Positions 1 to 8,019 of a DNA stretch of 64,000 bases are shown piece after piece. The DNA lies in the NCBI RefSeq assembly GCF_017744445.1, contig NZ_JAGIBH010000003.1, positions 62,001 to 126,000 on the forward strand. Direction: 5' to 3'. The notes under the pieces were generated by a model that did no database searches, had not been told where the DNA came from, and was given only the letters and a program-made list of their open reading frames with translations. The translations under genes were made by a program, and so were the position numbers. The stretch is from Caulobacter sp. GTDB taxonomy: Bacteria > Pseudomonadota > Alphaproteobacteria > Caulobacterales > Caulobacteraceae. Each line of letters starts with the position of its first letter. The first letter of the stretch is position 1.

Positions 1-851
1 GCCCCGGAGCCGTGGGCGGCACGGTGGCGGCCTGGCTGGCGCAGAACCCGGCGCATGACATGACGGTCTGCGTGCGCACGCCGTTCAAGGCCCTGGCGGT
101 CGAGACGCCCGAGGGGCCGATCACGACCAGCCCGCGCGTGGCGACGTCGCCGGAAGGGCTCTCGGCGGTCGACTGGGTGCTGGTGGCGACCAAGACCTAC
201 GACACCGACAGCACCATGGCCTGGCTGAGCGCCTTGGTCGGTCCGGACACCCGCGTGGCGATCCTGCGCAACGGCGTCGAGCACACCGTGCCGTTCGCCG
301 GCAAGGTCGCGGCGCAGAACCTGGTCCCGGCGGTGGTCGACATTCCCGCCGAACGCTCGGCGCCCGGCCGGGTGCTGCAGCGGCGCAATGGCTGGATCAA
401 GGTTCCGGCGGGCGCGGCTGGCGAGAGCTTCGCAAGTCTGTTCGCCCATACGCCGATCCAGATCGAGGTCGTTGAAGACTTCACCACCGAGGCCTGGAAG
501 AAGCTGGCGCTGAACTGCGCCGGCGCGGTCAACGCGCTGGTGCTCAAGACCGCCGTCGTGGCTCATGACGAGGGCGCGGCCGAGGTCATGCGGGCGCTGG
601 TGCGCGAGTGCGTGGCGGTGGGCCGGGTCGAGGGGGCGGACCTTTCCGACGACCTGCCCGACCAGGTGATCGCCGGCTATCGGGGTCAGGATTCGGCGTC
701 GATGAACTCGCTGCACGCCGACCGGGCGGCGGGCCGGCCAATGGAGCTGGACGCCCGCAACGGCGTCATCGTCCGCAAGGGCGCGGCGCACGGGATCGAA
801 ACCCCCGCCAACGCCATGATCGTGGCGCTGCTGAACGCGGCCGCCTCCTAG
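1..851 (+). CDS. panE: 2-dehydropantoate 2-reductase, 5' end cut off by the window
   Basis: Ketopantoate reductase makes pantoate with NADPH on the way to pantothenate and CoA. The open frame is already running at the window edge: in-frame codons before the first GTG (position 12) read P-G-A-V-G-G, the end of a Rossmann GxGxxG dinucleotide loop, so the true start lies outside. The later segment 'EAWKKLALNCAGAVNALV' is the usual catalytic Lys/Asn helix, and the C-terminal part has the SMNSLHADRAAGRPMELD-type substrate-binding signature with its conserved Ser, Asp and Glu. About 280 residues are visible, close to full length (about 300). The next gene converges on it from the minus strand. Confidence 0.88.
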   Translation, partial: PGAVGGTVAAWLAQNPAHDMTVCVRTPFKALAVETPEGPITTSPRVATSPEGLSAVDWVLVATKTYDTDSTMAWLSALVGPDTRVAILRNGVEHTVPFAGKVAAQNLVPAVVDIPAERSAPGRVLQRRNGWIKVPAGAAGESFASLFAHTPIQIEVVEDFTTEAWKKLALNCAGAVNALVLKTAVVAHDEGAAEVMRALVRECVAVGRVEGADLSDDLPDQVIAGYRGQDSASMNSLHADRAAGRPMELDARNGVIVRKGAAHGIETPANAMIVALLNAAAS

Positions 852-870
852 AGGAAGCGGCCGTGCTCGC

Positions 871-1296
871 TTACGGGCGGTCCTTCTTGGGGATCGCCTG
901 GATCTGTTCCGGCGTCAGCTTGGTGATGGTCTTGGCGCGGATGGGCATGGCGAAGCCCATGCCGTCCGAGACCCGCAGGTCCAGGTCCAGCGGGCCGCAG
1001 ACGCTGTCAGTGCCGCGCACGACCGAGACCAGATGGTTGCCCGGCCAGGTCAGCTGGTTGGTGCCGTAGGACAGGTCGACCCGATAGACGTCGCGGTTGC
1101 GAACCTTGAGGTACAGGGTGTTCTTGTCCGGGGCGCTCCAGCCGCGCCAGTCCGAGAGATAGAAGCATTGGCGGGCCGGCTTGACCGCCTTGGCCGGAGC
1201 GTCGCCCTGAGCCGCAGAAGCGGCCGTCGCGCCCAGGCCGGCGGCGATGGCGAGCCCGATCAGCGCGGTGCGCGTGACGTGGGTGAGCTTGCTCAT
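871..1296 (-). CDS. Small secreted DUF6491-type protein
   Basis: A 141-residue protein with a clear Sec signal peptide: basic MSKLTHVTR, a hydrophobic core over residues 10-27, and a likely AxA cleavage at about 28. The mature part has two cysteines (CFYL near 43 and VCGPL near 100) and the pattern 'CFYLSDWRGW...LYLKVRNRDVYRVDL', which I recognise as DUF6491. The function of that family is unknown, and the location should be periplasmic or outer membrane. The ATG at 1296 is preceded by AGGACG at a good distance. A TTGACT -35-like box (1352-1357 on this strand) and a TGTACA-N8-TGTACA palindrome lie just upstream, so expression may be controlled by a repressor. Confidence 0.75.
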   Translation of the reverse strand: MSKLTHVTRTALIGLAIAAGLGATAASAAQGDAPAKAVKPARQCFYLSDWRGWSAPDKNTLYLKVRNRDVYRVDLSYGTNQLTWPGNHLVSVVRGTDSVCGPLDLDLRVSDGMGFAMPIRAKTITKLTPEQIQAIPKKDRP

Positions 1297-1365
1297 GGCG
1301 TGGTCGTCCTAAAAGTCCCTCTGATCAACAGATTGGGCTTCGGCGGGGCGAAGTCAAGTTTTTAC

Positions 1366-1385
1366 TGTACATTTGAAACTGTACA
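1366..1385. promoter_or_regulatory. Candidate operator TGTACA-N8-TGTACA upstream of the DUF6491 gene
   Basis: Two self-palindromic TGTACA hexamers lie 14 bp apart, and each is preceded by AC on the + strand. Read toward the minus-strand gene they sit immediately upstream of a TTGACT box at 1357-1352, in a short AT-rich island within GC-rich DNA. This geometry resembles TetR- or MarR-type operators. No regulator gene is adjacent, so the partner is unknown. Confidence 0.4.
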
Positions 1386-1389
1386 CGAA

Positions 1390-1420
1390 AAAGCCCGCTT
1401 CCGAGGAGGAAGCGGGCTTT
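1390..1420 (-). terminator. Rho-independent terminator of the symporter gene
   Basis: A perfect 13-bp stem (arms 1390-1402 and 1408-1420, AAAGCCCGCTTCC and its complement) with a 5-nt loop. It ends in A/T runs on both sides and starts 26 nt beyond the stop codon of the symporter at 1447. Confidence 0.8.
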
Positions 1421-1446
1421 CGTCTAAGCCTTGCAGGCTAAGGGTT

Positions 1447-2706
1447 TCAGGCTTTCGCTGGCTCAGCCTCGTCGGGGACGATGTCGTCCAGCTCGCCCTC
1501 CCACTTGGCGACCACGGCGGCGGCGACGCTGTTGCCGACGACGTTGGTGGCGCTGCGTCCCATGTCCAGCAGGTGGTCGACGCCGAGGACCAGCGCGATC
1601 CAGGCGTCGGGCATGCCGAAGTGGGTCAGGGTGGCCATGATCACCACCAGCGAGGCGCGCGGGATGCCGGCGATGCCCTTGGAGGTCACCATCAGCAGGG
1701 CCAGCATGAAGATCTGCTGCTGGATCGACAGGTGCACGCCGTGCGCCTGCAGGATGAACATGGTGGCGAACGTGCAGTACAGCATCGAGCCGTCGAGATT
1801 GAACGAGTAGCCCAGCGGCAGCACGAACGAGACGATGCGGCGGCGCACGCCGATCTTGGGCAGGCCGTCCAGGATGCGCGGATAGGCGGCTTCGGACGAG
1901 GCGGTCGAGAAGGCCAGCAGGGCCGGGTCGCGGATCACGCCGAACAGCGGGAACACGCGCTTGCCGATCACCAGGAAGGCGGCGACGAACAGCAGCGCCC
2001 ACAGCACGCCCATGGTGGCGTAGAAGCCCAGCACGAACTTGCCGTAGACCACCAGCATCGAGATGCCTTGCGTGGCGATCGACGAGGCCAGGGCGCAGAA
2101 GATGGCCAGCGGGGCCAGCTTCATCACGAAGCTGGTGACCTTCAGCATGATCTGGGCGCCTTGCTCGGCCAGCTCCATGATCTGCGGGGCCTTGTTGTCC
2201 AGCGAGGCGACGGCCGTGCCGACGAACAGGCTGAACACCACGATCTGCAGAATCTCGTTCTTGGCCAGGGCGTCGAAGATCGAGGTCGGCACCAGGTGGA
2301 CGATGAAGGTCTGCAGGGTGAAGCCTTCGGTCGAAGCCGCCGGCGGGGCGGCCGTCGAGGCGGCGTCCGTGAGGACCAGGCCCGCGCCCGGCTGCAGGAT
2401 GTGCACCATCAGCAGGCCCAGCAGCAGCGACACGGCCGAGGCGGTGATGAACCAGCCCATGGTCTTGACGCCGATGCGGCCGACCGAGGCGGCGTCTTCC
2501 ATGTGGGCGATGCCGGCGATCAGGGTGGTCAGGACCAGCGGCGCGATGATCATCTTGATCAGGCGCAGGAACAGGTCCGTGCCCAGCTTGAACCACTTGG
2601 AGGCCTCGGCGGCCTGCGCGGGGTCCAGGAACTGGTTGCAGGCCCAGCCCGTGGCGACGCCCAGGACCATGGCCCCGACGATCATGAACGCGAAGCGTCT
2701 ATTCAT
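1447..2706 (-). CDS. Dicarboxylate/amino acid:cation symporter (DAACS family, DctA/GltP-like)
   Basis: An inner-membrane carrier of 419 residues, the usual size for this family, which takes up C4-dicarboxylates or glutamate/aspartate with H+ or Na+. Visible family marks are the hydrophobic N-terminus, a Ser-rich re-entrant segment 'LLAFSTASSEAAYP', the substrate and cation motif 'GYSFNLDGSMLY' (family NLDGT; here Ser replaces Thr), and 'TSKGIAGIPRASLVV' in the second re-entrant loop. At least eight hydrophobic segments are present. AGGGGGG precedes the ATG at 2706. The gene appears monocistronic, with its own terminator. The substrate cannot be decided from sequence, so no gene symbol is given. 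Confidence 0.85.
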   Translation of the reverse strand: MNRRFAFMIVGAMVLGVATGWACNQFLDPAQAAEASKWFKLGTDLFLRLIKMIIAPLVLTTLIAGIAHMEDAASVGRIGVKTMGWFITASAVSLLLGLLMVHILQPGAGLVLTDAASTAAPPAASTEGFTLQTFIVHLVPTSIFDALAKNEILQIVVFSLFVGTAVASLDNKAPQIMELAEQGAQIMLKVTSFVMKLAPLAIFCALASSIATQGISMLVVYGKFVLGFYATMGVLWALLFVAAFLVIGKRVFPLFGVIRDPALLAFSTASSEAAYPRILDGLPKIGVRRRIVSFVLPLGYSFNLDGSMLYCTFATMFILQAHGVHLSIQQQIFMLALLMVTSKGIAGIPRASLVVIMATLTHFGMPDAWIALVLGVDHLLDMGRSATNVVGNSVAAAVVAKWEGELDDIVPDEAEPAKA

Positions 2707-3015
2707 TCAGTCCCCCTGGCGCCTCTATTGGGCGTCGACGGCGTGTTCTGGTTTCCGAAAGGAACGACGCGCGAGAACGCCCGCGCCGCCATCCGCTCCT
2801 TCCTTGAGCATTTCCGCCCTTGTGGCCGACGAACGCGGGTTCGTCCATGCCCTAGAGGTGGTCGAACGCGGCTTGCGACGCGCCACGCCGAAGAAATGGG
2901 CTCATCTTGAAGACGGAAGCCCGCGCGGGTTCCTCACCTGCGATAAGTAATAAATCATTCCCATTTGGCCGGGCCGGCGTCTCGCCAACGTCGCAAAACG
3001 CCGCTATAAGGACCC
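2707..3015. other. Divergent intergenic region between symporter and AMP nucleosidase genes
   Basis: About 309 bp that must hold the promoters of two divergent genes. I see no convincing ORF, hairpin or repeat in it. A short ribosome-binding site (AAGGA) precedes the ATG at 3016, and the stretch 2935-2975 is relatively AT-rich (TAAGTAATAAATC), which fits a promoter region. No operator is recognised. Confidence 0.4.
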
Positions 3016-4470
3016 ATGTCAAACCAAGAAAAAGCAATCGCCGTCGTCGAACGGCTCAATGACGAATACGAACGCGCCGTCGGCGCTCTCCGCGACGCCC
3101 TCCGCGCCTATCTGGACAATGGAACACGGCCCGACCCGCAAGCGCGGTTCGACGGCACGTTCGCCTATCCCGAGCTGCGCCTGACCTACGATCCCGAGGC
3201 CCTGCCGCCCAAGCTGGCCCGCTCGTACGCCCGCGTCAGCCGCCCCGGCGTCTATTCCACCACGGTCACCAAGCCGGCCCAGTTCAAGGACTATCTGGTC
3301 GAGCAGCTGACCCTCCTGATGGACGACTTCGAGGTCGAGATCGAGGTCGAGCGCTCGCGCCAGGAGATCCCGTATCCCTACGTGCTCGATGCGACGATCG
3401 ACCTGAACCAGGCCGACGTCCGCTCTGAGGACATCGCCCGCTTCTTCCCGACCACGGACCTGGCCTTCATCGGCGACGAGATCGCCGACGGGGTCTGGAA
3501 CCCGGCCCTTGAGGAAACGCGCCCGCTGTCGCTGTTCGACGGCCTGCGCACCGACTTCTCGCTGGCGCGCCTGAAGCACTACACCGGCGCCCCGGCCGAG
3601 GACGTGCAGCAGTTCATCCTGTTCACGAACTACAATCGTTATGTCGACGAGTTCGTCCGCTGGGGCATCGAGCAGCTGAAGGCGCCCGACAGCCCCTACA
3701 CGGCCCTGTCCTGCGCGGGCGGCCTGACCATCACCGCCAACACGGCCAATCCGGAACTGGCGGTGGCGGAGTCGACCTGGCGTAAGCACCAGATGCCGGC
3801 CTACCACCTGATGGCGCCGGGCGGCTCGGGCGTCACGCTCGTCAACATCGGCGTTGGCCCCTCGAACGCCAAGACGATCTGCGACCACCTGGCCGTGCTG
3901 CGTCCGCAGGCCTGGCTGATGATCGGCCACTGCGGCGGTCTGCGCGACACCCAGACCATCGGCGACTACGTCTTGGCCCACGCCTATCTGCGCGACGACC
4001 ACGTGCTGGACGCCGTGCTGCCGCCCGAGATCCCGGTGCCCTCGATCGCCGAGGTGCAGCGCGCGCTCTACGACGCCTCCAAGGCGATCAGCGGCGACAG
4101 CGGCGACCAGTTGAAGAAGCGCCTGCGCACCGGCACCGTCGTCACCACCGACGACCGCAACTGGGAATTGCGCCACAGCCTCTCGGCCCTGCGCTTCAAC
4201 CAGAGCCGGGCCGTGGCGATCGACATGGAGAGCGCGACCATCTCGGCCCAGGGCTATCGCTTCCGGGTGCCGTACGGGACGCTGCTGTGCGTGTCGGACA
4301 AGCCGCTGCACGGCGAGATCAAGCTGCCGGGGCAGGCCAACGCGTTCTATGAGCGGGCCATCAGCCAGCACCTGCAGATTGGGATCCTGGCGTGCAAGCT
4401 GCTGCACGCCGAGGGACCGAACTTGCACTCGCGGAAGCTTCGGGCGTTTGACGAGCCGCCGTTCCGGTAA
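3016..4470 (+). CDS. amn: AMP nucleosidase
   Basis: Cleaves AMP to adenine and ribose 5-phosphate, controlling AMP pools. The 484-residue length equals that of E. coli Amn. The N-terminal domain (about residues 1-175) carries the family-typical 'RFSRPGVYSTTVTKP'-like segment (here YARVSRPGVYSTTVT). The C-terminal nucleoside-phosphorylase-like domain includes 'MIGHCGGLRDTQTIGDYVLAHAYLRDDHVLD', and 'AIDMESATISAQGYRFRVPYGTLLCVSDKPLHGEIKLPG' carries the ribose-binding Met-Glu. AAGGA lies 4-5 nt before the ATG. It is followed by an inverted-repeat element and the convergent nudC gene. Confidence 0.93.
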   Translation: MSNQEKAIAVVERLNDEYERAVGALRDALRAYLDNGTRPDPQARFDGTFAYPELRLTYDPEALPPKLARSYARVSRPGVYSTTVTKPAQFKDYLVEQLTLLMDDFEVEIEVERSRQEIPYPYVLDATIDLNQADVRSEDIARFFPTTDLAFIGDEIADGVWNPALEETRPLSLFDGLRTDFSLARLKHYTGAPAEDVQQFILFTNYNRYVDEFVRWGIEQLKAPDSPYTALSCAGGLTITANTANPELAVAESTWRKHQMPAYHLMAPGGSGVTLVNIGVGPSNAKTICDHLAVLRPQAWLMIGHCGGLRDTQTIGDYVLAHAYLRDDHVLDAVLPPEIPVPSIAEVQRALYDASKAISGDSGDQLKKRLRTGTVVTTDDRNWELRHSLSALRFNQSRAVAIDMESATISAQGYRFRVPYGTLLCVSDKPLHGEIKLPGQANAFYERAISQHLQIGILACKLLHAEGPNLHSRKLRAFDEPPFR

Positions 4471-4477
4471 GCTCAGC

Positions 4478-4597
4478 ACTGGCCCCCACCTGACCTCGCT
4501 CCGCGAGGTCGTCCGCCCCCGGGAGGGGGGCGGAAGGTGGTGTGCGTCCTTCTTCCCCCTCCGGGGGAGGAGGGCCGAAGGCCCGGAGGGGGCCAGT
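4478..4597 (+). repeat. Two-hairpin intergenic repeat, copy A
   Basis: A roughly 120-bp element bounded by ACTGGCCCCC and its complement. Inside are a GACCTCG/CGAGGTC hairpin, a CCGCCCCC/GGGGGCGG hairpin, a CTTCCCCCTCC/GGGGGAGG hairpin and a GGGCC-gaa-GGCCC hairpin. It lies between the convergent amn and nudC genes. The same architecture recurs at 16599, 42303, 44875 and 51587. It probably acts as a bidirectional terminator or REP-like element; that role is inferred. Confidence 0.85.
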
Positions 4598-4602
4598 AGC
4601 TC

Positions 4603-5541
4603 CTACTCTTCCGCCCAGGCCTTGATCAGCTGATGCGCAATGGCCAGCGGCGGTGGCGCGAACACGCCCTCCAGCTCGCCCTTGATCAGCTGCTGGGCCT
4701 CTTCCTTCGTAAACCAGCGCACCTCTTCCAGCTCGGTCTGGTCGGGCGCGGCGTCGGCCGTTTCGACATCCGCCATCAGCCCCATCATCAGCGAGCCCGG
4801 CCACGGCCAGGGCTGGCTGGAGTGGTAGCGCACGGCGGTCGCCTTCAGCCCCGCCTCTTCGTGCAGTTCGCGAGCGCAGGCCTCTTCGATCGTCTCGCCG
4901 GGCTCGATGAAGCCGGCCAGGGCCGAGAACATGCCCTTGGGCCAAGCCGCCTGACGGCCCAGCAGGCACTTGCCCTCGTGCAGGGCCAGCATGATCGCCA
5001 CCGGGTCGGTGCGCGGGAAGTGTTCGGTCTCGCAGGCCGTGCAGATGCGCTTCCAGCCGCCGTCGCTGACCTCGGTCTTCTGGCCGCAGGCGCTGCACCA
5101 GCGGTGGCGGCGGCGCCATTCGAACATCGACTTGGCGGTGGCCAGGATGCCGGCGTCGGCAGGCGGCATGGTCGCGGCCGCGCCGCGCAGCTCTTCGAAA
5201 CGGCCCAAGCCCTTCAGCGGACCCTCGGCCGGATCGGCGCTGCCTTCGACGTCGACGGCGAAGACCGCGATGTCCTTCCACAGGCCCATGTACAGCAGGC
5301 GCTCATTGCCGCCCGCCAGGTCCTGGGCCAGGTCCGCGCGCAGATAGGCGATCTGGACCCCGGTCGGCTGGCCGTCCTCGCCCAGCACGTCCTCGACCAG
5401 CGGCTTGCCGTTCCACAACGCCACGGCCAGGGATTCGGCGTCGGCCAGCTTTTCGGCCAGCCAGGCCTCGTCGCCGCGGCGCTCGCTGTCGCGGTTCAAC
5501 GGGTTGCCGGCGAAGGTGTTGGTGATGATCGAGAGAGGCAT
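4603..5541 (-). CDS. nudC: NAD(+) diphosphatase / NADH pyrophosphatase (Nudix)
   Basis: Hydrolyses NAD(H) to NMN(H) and AMP; the family also removes NAD caps from RNA. With the start at 5541 the protein has 312 residues. Residues 149-170 form a zinc ribbon (C149, C152, C167, C170). The Nudix box G-x5-E-x7-REUxEExGU is at about 210-232 (GFIEPGETIEEACARELHEE). The start at 5541 is preferred over an in-frame one at 5577 because AGAGG stands 8 nt before it. The gene is divergent from the SRP RNA gene and convergent with amn, with repeat A between. Confidence 0.92.
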   Translation of the reverse strand: MPLSIITNTFAGNPLNRDSERRGDEAWLAEKLADAESLAVALWNGKPLVEDVLGEDGQPTGVQIAYLRADLAQDLAGGNERLLYMGLWKDIAVFAVDVEGSADPAEGPLKGLGRFEELRGAAATMPPADAGILATAKSMFEWRRRHRWCSACGQKTEVSDGGWKRICTACETEHFPRTDPVAIMLALHEGKCLLGRQAAWPKGMFSALAGFIEPGETIEEACARELHEEAGLKATAVRYHSSQPWPWPGSLMMGLMADVETADAAPDQTELEEVRWFTKEEAQQLIKGELEGVFAPPPLAIAHQLIKAWAEE

Positions 5542-5601
5542 GAGCGAACCTCTAGCGCGAGTACGAACGCTCGTCACGACGTCGCAGATGCGTCATTCGC
5601 C

Positions 5602-5629
5602 TTGCATCTGTCGCAATGACTCGCGATAT
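5602..5629 (+). promoter_or_regulatory. Candidate promoter of the SRP RNA gene
   Basis: TTGCAT (5602-5607) and GATATA (5624-5629) are separated by 16 bp. They end 3-6 nt before the apparent 5' end of the SRP RNA, as expected for a housekeeping sigma-factor promoter. Confidence 0.45.
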
Positions 5630-5631
5630 AG

Positions 5632-5735
5632 GCCTCGGAGATCGGCGCGGACGGAAGCCTCGCCAACCTGGTCAGGGCCGAGAGGCAGCAGCCACAACGA
5701 GATCACCTCTGGGTCGCTGTCCGGTCTCCACCTTC
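5632..5735 (+). ncRNA. ffs: Bacterial signal recognition particle RNA (4.5S type)
   Basis: The universally conserved SRP domain IV hairpin is present at 5670-5693: GGTCAGG, then GCC, a GAGA tetraloop (GNRA), GGC and AGCAGCC, matching the consensus GGUCAGG-NCC-GNRA-GGN-AGCAGCC. Below it CTCG pairs with CGAG, and an outer helix pairs GGAGATCGG (5637-5645) with CCGGTCTCC (5721-5729) through one G-U. The roughly 100-nt size fits 4.5S RNA. Its position directly before dnaX is common in alphaproteobacteria. It binds Ffh and guides inner-membrane proteins to FtsY and SecYEG. The exact ends are estimates. Confidence 0.9.
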
Positions 5736-5815
5736 CCCTAAAATCTGTCAGCAGATATGCGCTCAAGCGGGCGTGAGGCTTTTGCTGCGCCCTTCGCGCC
5801 ACTACACTCGGACTC

Positions 5816-7654
5816 ATGGCCGACCACGACGACCTTTCCGATTCCGCGCCGCCGTGGGACGAAGCGCCCGCTGAACGCGACGAGAACACCGCCGATATCT
5901 TCGGTGAAGCGCCGCCCGCGCCGGAGGCCCGTGAAGAGTCGCGCCCCGTCGTCGAGTCTCCGCCGGAAGGCAAGGAGGGCGACGCCTATACCGTGCTGGC
6001 GCGGAAGTACCGTCCGCGCACCTTCGAGGACCTGATCGGCCAGGAGGCCATGGTCCGCACCCTGGCCAACGCCTTCTCGACGGGCCGGATCGCCCACGCC
6101 TTCATGCTCACTGGCGTCCGCGGCGTCGGCAAGACCACGACCGCGCGCCTGCTGGCTCGCGCCCTGAACTACGAGACCGACACCGTCAAAGGCCCCTCGG
6201 TCGACCTGACCACCGAAGGCTACCACTGCCGCGCCATCATCGAGGGCCGGCACATGGACGTGCTGGAGCTCGACGCCGCGTCCCGCACCAAGGTCGACGA
6301 GATGCGCGAGCTCTTGGACGGGGTGCGCTACGCCCCCGTCGAGGCGCGATACAAGGTGTACATCATCGACGAAGTGCACATGCTGTCGACGGCGGCGTTC
6401 AACGCGCTGCTGAAGACGCTGGAAGAGCCGCCGCCGCACGCCAAGTTCATCTTCGCCACCACCGAGATCCGCAAGGTGCCGGTGACGATCCTGTCGCGCA
6501 CCCAGCGCTTCGACCTGCGCCGGGTCGAGCCGGACGTGCTGGTCAAGCACTTCGACCGCATCTCGGCCAAGGAAGGCGCGCGGATCGAGACCGACGCCCT
6601 GGCCCTGATCGCCCGCGCGGCCGAAGGCTCGGTGCGCGACGGCCTGTCGCTGCTGGACCAGGCGATCGTCCAGACCGATCGTGGGGCCACGGTCACCTCG
6701 GCCGTCGTCCGCGACATGCTGGGCCTGGCCGATCGCGGCCAGACCATCGCCCTGTTCGAAAACGTCATGGGCGGCAAGACCAAGGACGCTCTGGAAGGCT
6801 TCCGCGCCCTGTGGGGTTTCGGGGCCGACCCGGCGGTGGTCATGCTCGACATCTTGGACCACTGCCACAGCTCGGCGGTGTCCAAGGCGCTCGGTCCCGA
6901 CGCCCTGTCGATGCCCAAGGAGCAGGCCGCCCGCCTGGCCGCCATCGGGGCGCACACCTCGGCCGGCACCCTGTCGCGCCTGTGGCAGATGCTGCTGAAG
7001 GCCCATGAGGAGGTGCGCCGCGCGCCCGACGCCATGGCCGCGGCCGAGATGGCCCTGATCCGCCTGTGCTACGCCGCCGACCTGCCCGGTCCGGAAGAGG
7101 CGCTGAAGGCCCTGCGCGACGGCGCCCCAATCGGTGGCGGCGGCCCTGGCGGCGGTGTCGCCGTGGGCGGCGGCGGCGGCGGCGGCGGTGGCGGCGCGGT
7201 CTCGGCCCAGGCGCCGGTGATGATGGCCGCGCCGGGCCAGCAGGCCATGCCGGTGGTCGCCTCGTTCGACGACGTCATGGCCCTGATCGCGGCCAAGCGC
7301 GACATAGGTCTGCGTTTGGACGCCGAGCAATATATCCGCCCGATCAGCTTCCGGCCCGGCGCCCTGACCTTCGAAGCCGCGCCCGGCGCGCCCGGCAACC
7401 TGGCCGGCCGCCTGGTCCGCTTCCTCAAGGAGCATACCGGCCAGCCCTGGCTGGTCGCGGCCGAGGGCGGCGGCGGCGCCGAAAGCCTGATGGAGCGCCA
7501 GAAGCGCGAAGAGCGCGAGCAGATGGAGGAGATCAAGAAGGATCCTTTCGTCGCCTCGGTCCTGTCGGCCTTCCCCGGCGCCGAGATCATCGAGATCCGC
7601 AAGCTCCTGACGCCGGAAACCCCGCCGCTGGAGCCGGACGAGGAAGAGGGCTGA
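5816..7654 (+). CDS. dnaX: DNA polymerase III subunit gamma/tau
   Basis: Clamp-loader ATPase, 612 residues. Residues 1-55 are an acidic, Pro-rich extension before the usual YTVLARKYRP start of the AAA+ domain. Walker A GVRGVGKT is near 100-107, Walker B IIDEVHM follows, and the sensor region reads ATTEIRKVPVTILSRT. The zinc module that carries four cysteines in E. coli is reduced here: only one cysteine (about 138, in EGYHCRAIIEGRHMDV) remains. A Gly-only linker (about 439-462) separates domain III from the tau-like C-terminus. I see no slippery sequence for a short gamma form. No Shine-Dalgarno sequence precedes the ATG. ebfC and recR follow within 32 and 3 nt, an operon common across bacteria. 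Confidence 0.95.
   Translation: MADHDDLSDSAPPWDEAPAERDENTADIFGEAPPAPEAREESRPVVESPPEGKEGDAYTVLARKYRPRTFEDLIGQEAMVRTLANAFSTGRIAHAFMLTGVRGVGKTTTARLLARALNYETDTVKGPSVDLTTEGYHCRAIIEGRHMDVLELDAASRTKVDEMRELLDGVRYAPVEARYKVYIIDEVHMLSTAAFNALLKTLEEPPPHAKFIFATTEIRKVPVTILSRTQRFDLRRVEPDVLVKHFDRISAKEGARIETDALALIARAAEGSVRDGLSLLDQAIVQTDRGATVTSAVVRDMLGLADRGQTIALFENVMGGKTKDALEGFRALWGFGADPAVVMLDILDHCHSSAVSKALGPDALSMPKEQAARLAAIGAHTSAGTLSRLWQMLLKAHEEVRRAPDAMAAAEMALIRLCYAADLPGPEEALKALRDGAPIGGGGPGGGVAVGGGGGGGGGGAVSAQAPVMMAAPGQQAMPVVASFDDVMALIAAKRDIGLRLDAEQYIRPISFRPGALTFEAAPGAPGNLAGRLVRFLKEHTGQPWLVAAEGGGGAESLMERQKREEREQMEEIKKDPFVASVLSAFPGAEIIEIRKLLTPETPPLEPDEEEG
7133..7197 (+). repeat. GGC trinucleotide run inside dnaX (Gly-rich linker)
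   Basis: Nearly uninterrupted GGN codons, with a pure GGC run around 7165-7185, encode the interdomain Gly linker. Such a run is prone to length change by slippage in whole codons, so linker length may vary between strains. Confidence 0.7.
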
Positions 7655-7686
7655 GTAGCCCGCGATTTTGAAGTTGGAGTTCTAAG

Positions 7687-8016
7687 ATGAAAGACCTCGG
7701 CGGCCTGATGAAGCAGGCCCAGGCCATGCAGCAGAAACTGGCCGACGCCCAGGCGCAGCTGGCGGCCAGCACGGTCGACGGCACGTCGGGCGGCGGCATG
7801 GTCACCGTCACCCTGATGGGCACGGGCGAGCTGGTCCGGGTTCTGATGGACGAAAGCCTGGTCCAGCCGGGCGAGGGCGAAGTGATCGCCGACCTGATCA
7901 TCGCCGCCCACGCCGACGCCAAGAAGAAGCTGGACGCCAAGCAGGCCCAGATGATGCAGGACGCCGCCGGTCCGATGGCGGGCCTGATGGGCGGCATGCC
8001 CGGGATGAAGTTCTAG
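7687..8016 (+). CDS. YbaB/EbfC family nucleoid-associated protein
   Basis: A 109-residue DNA-binding protein of the family that always accompanies dnaX and recR. It has the typical N-terminal amphipathic helix 'MKDLGGLMKQAQAMQQKLADAQAQL', a central sheet with 'GGGMVTVTLMGTGELVRVLMDE', and a Met/Gly-rich C-terminus (MAGLMGGMPGMKF). The family forms dimers that coat DNA, and a role in nucleoid organisation or recombinational repair is inferred from family and context. GGAG stands 8 nt before the ATG, 32 nt after dnaX. Confidence 0.92.
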   Translation: MKDLGGLMKQAQAMQQKLADAQAQLAASTVDGTSGGGMVTVTLMGTGELVRVLMDESLVQPGEGEVIADLIIAAHADAKKKLDAKQAQMMQDAAGPMAGLMGGMPGMKF

Positions 8017-8019
8017 GAC

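Noticed and set aside
1033..2910. A 625-codon + strand frame opposite the symporter
   Set aside because: The composition is typical of antisense to hydrophobic membrane proteins (HDQGR-rich). The symporter on the minus strand has clear family motifs and its own terminator.
2852..3037. A 61-codon minus-strand frame upstream of AMP nucleosidase
   Set aside because: It starts inside the amn coding region, lacks a ribosome-binding site and resembles no known protein.
5593..5973. A 126-codon minus-strand frame and a + strand frame over the SRP RNA and dnaX start
   Set aside because: The region carries the conserved SRP RNA fold and the beginning of dnaX; neither protein has a recognisable domain.
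7133..7197. Programmed frameshift site in dnaX at the Gly-rich run
   Set aside because: The repeat is GGC codons without an A- or G-heptamer slippery sequence or a following stop in another frame suited to a gamma form.
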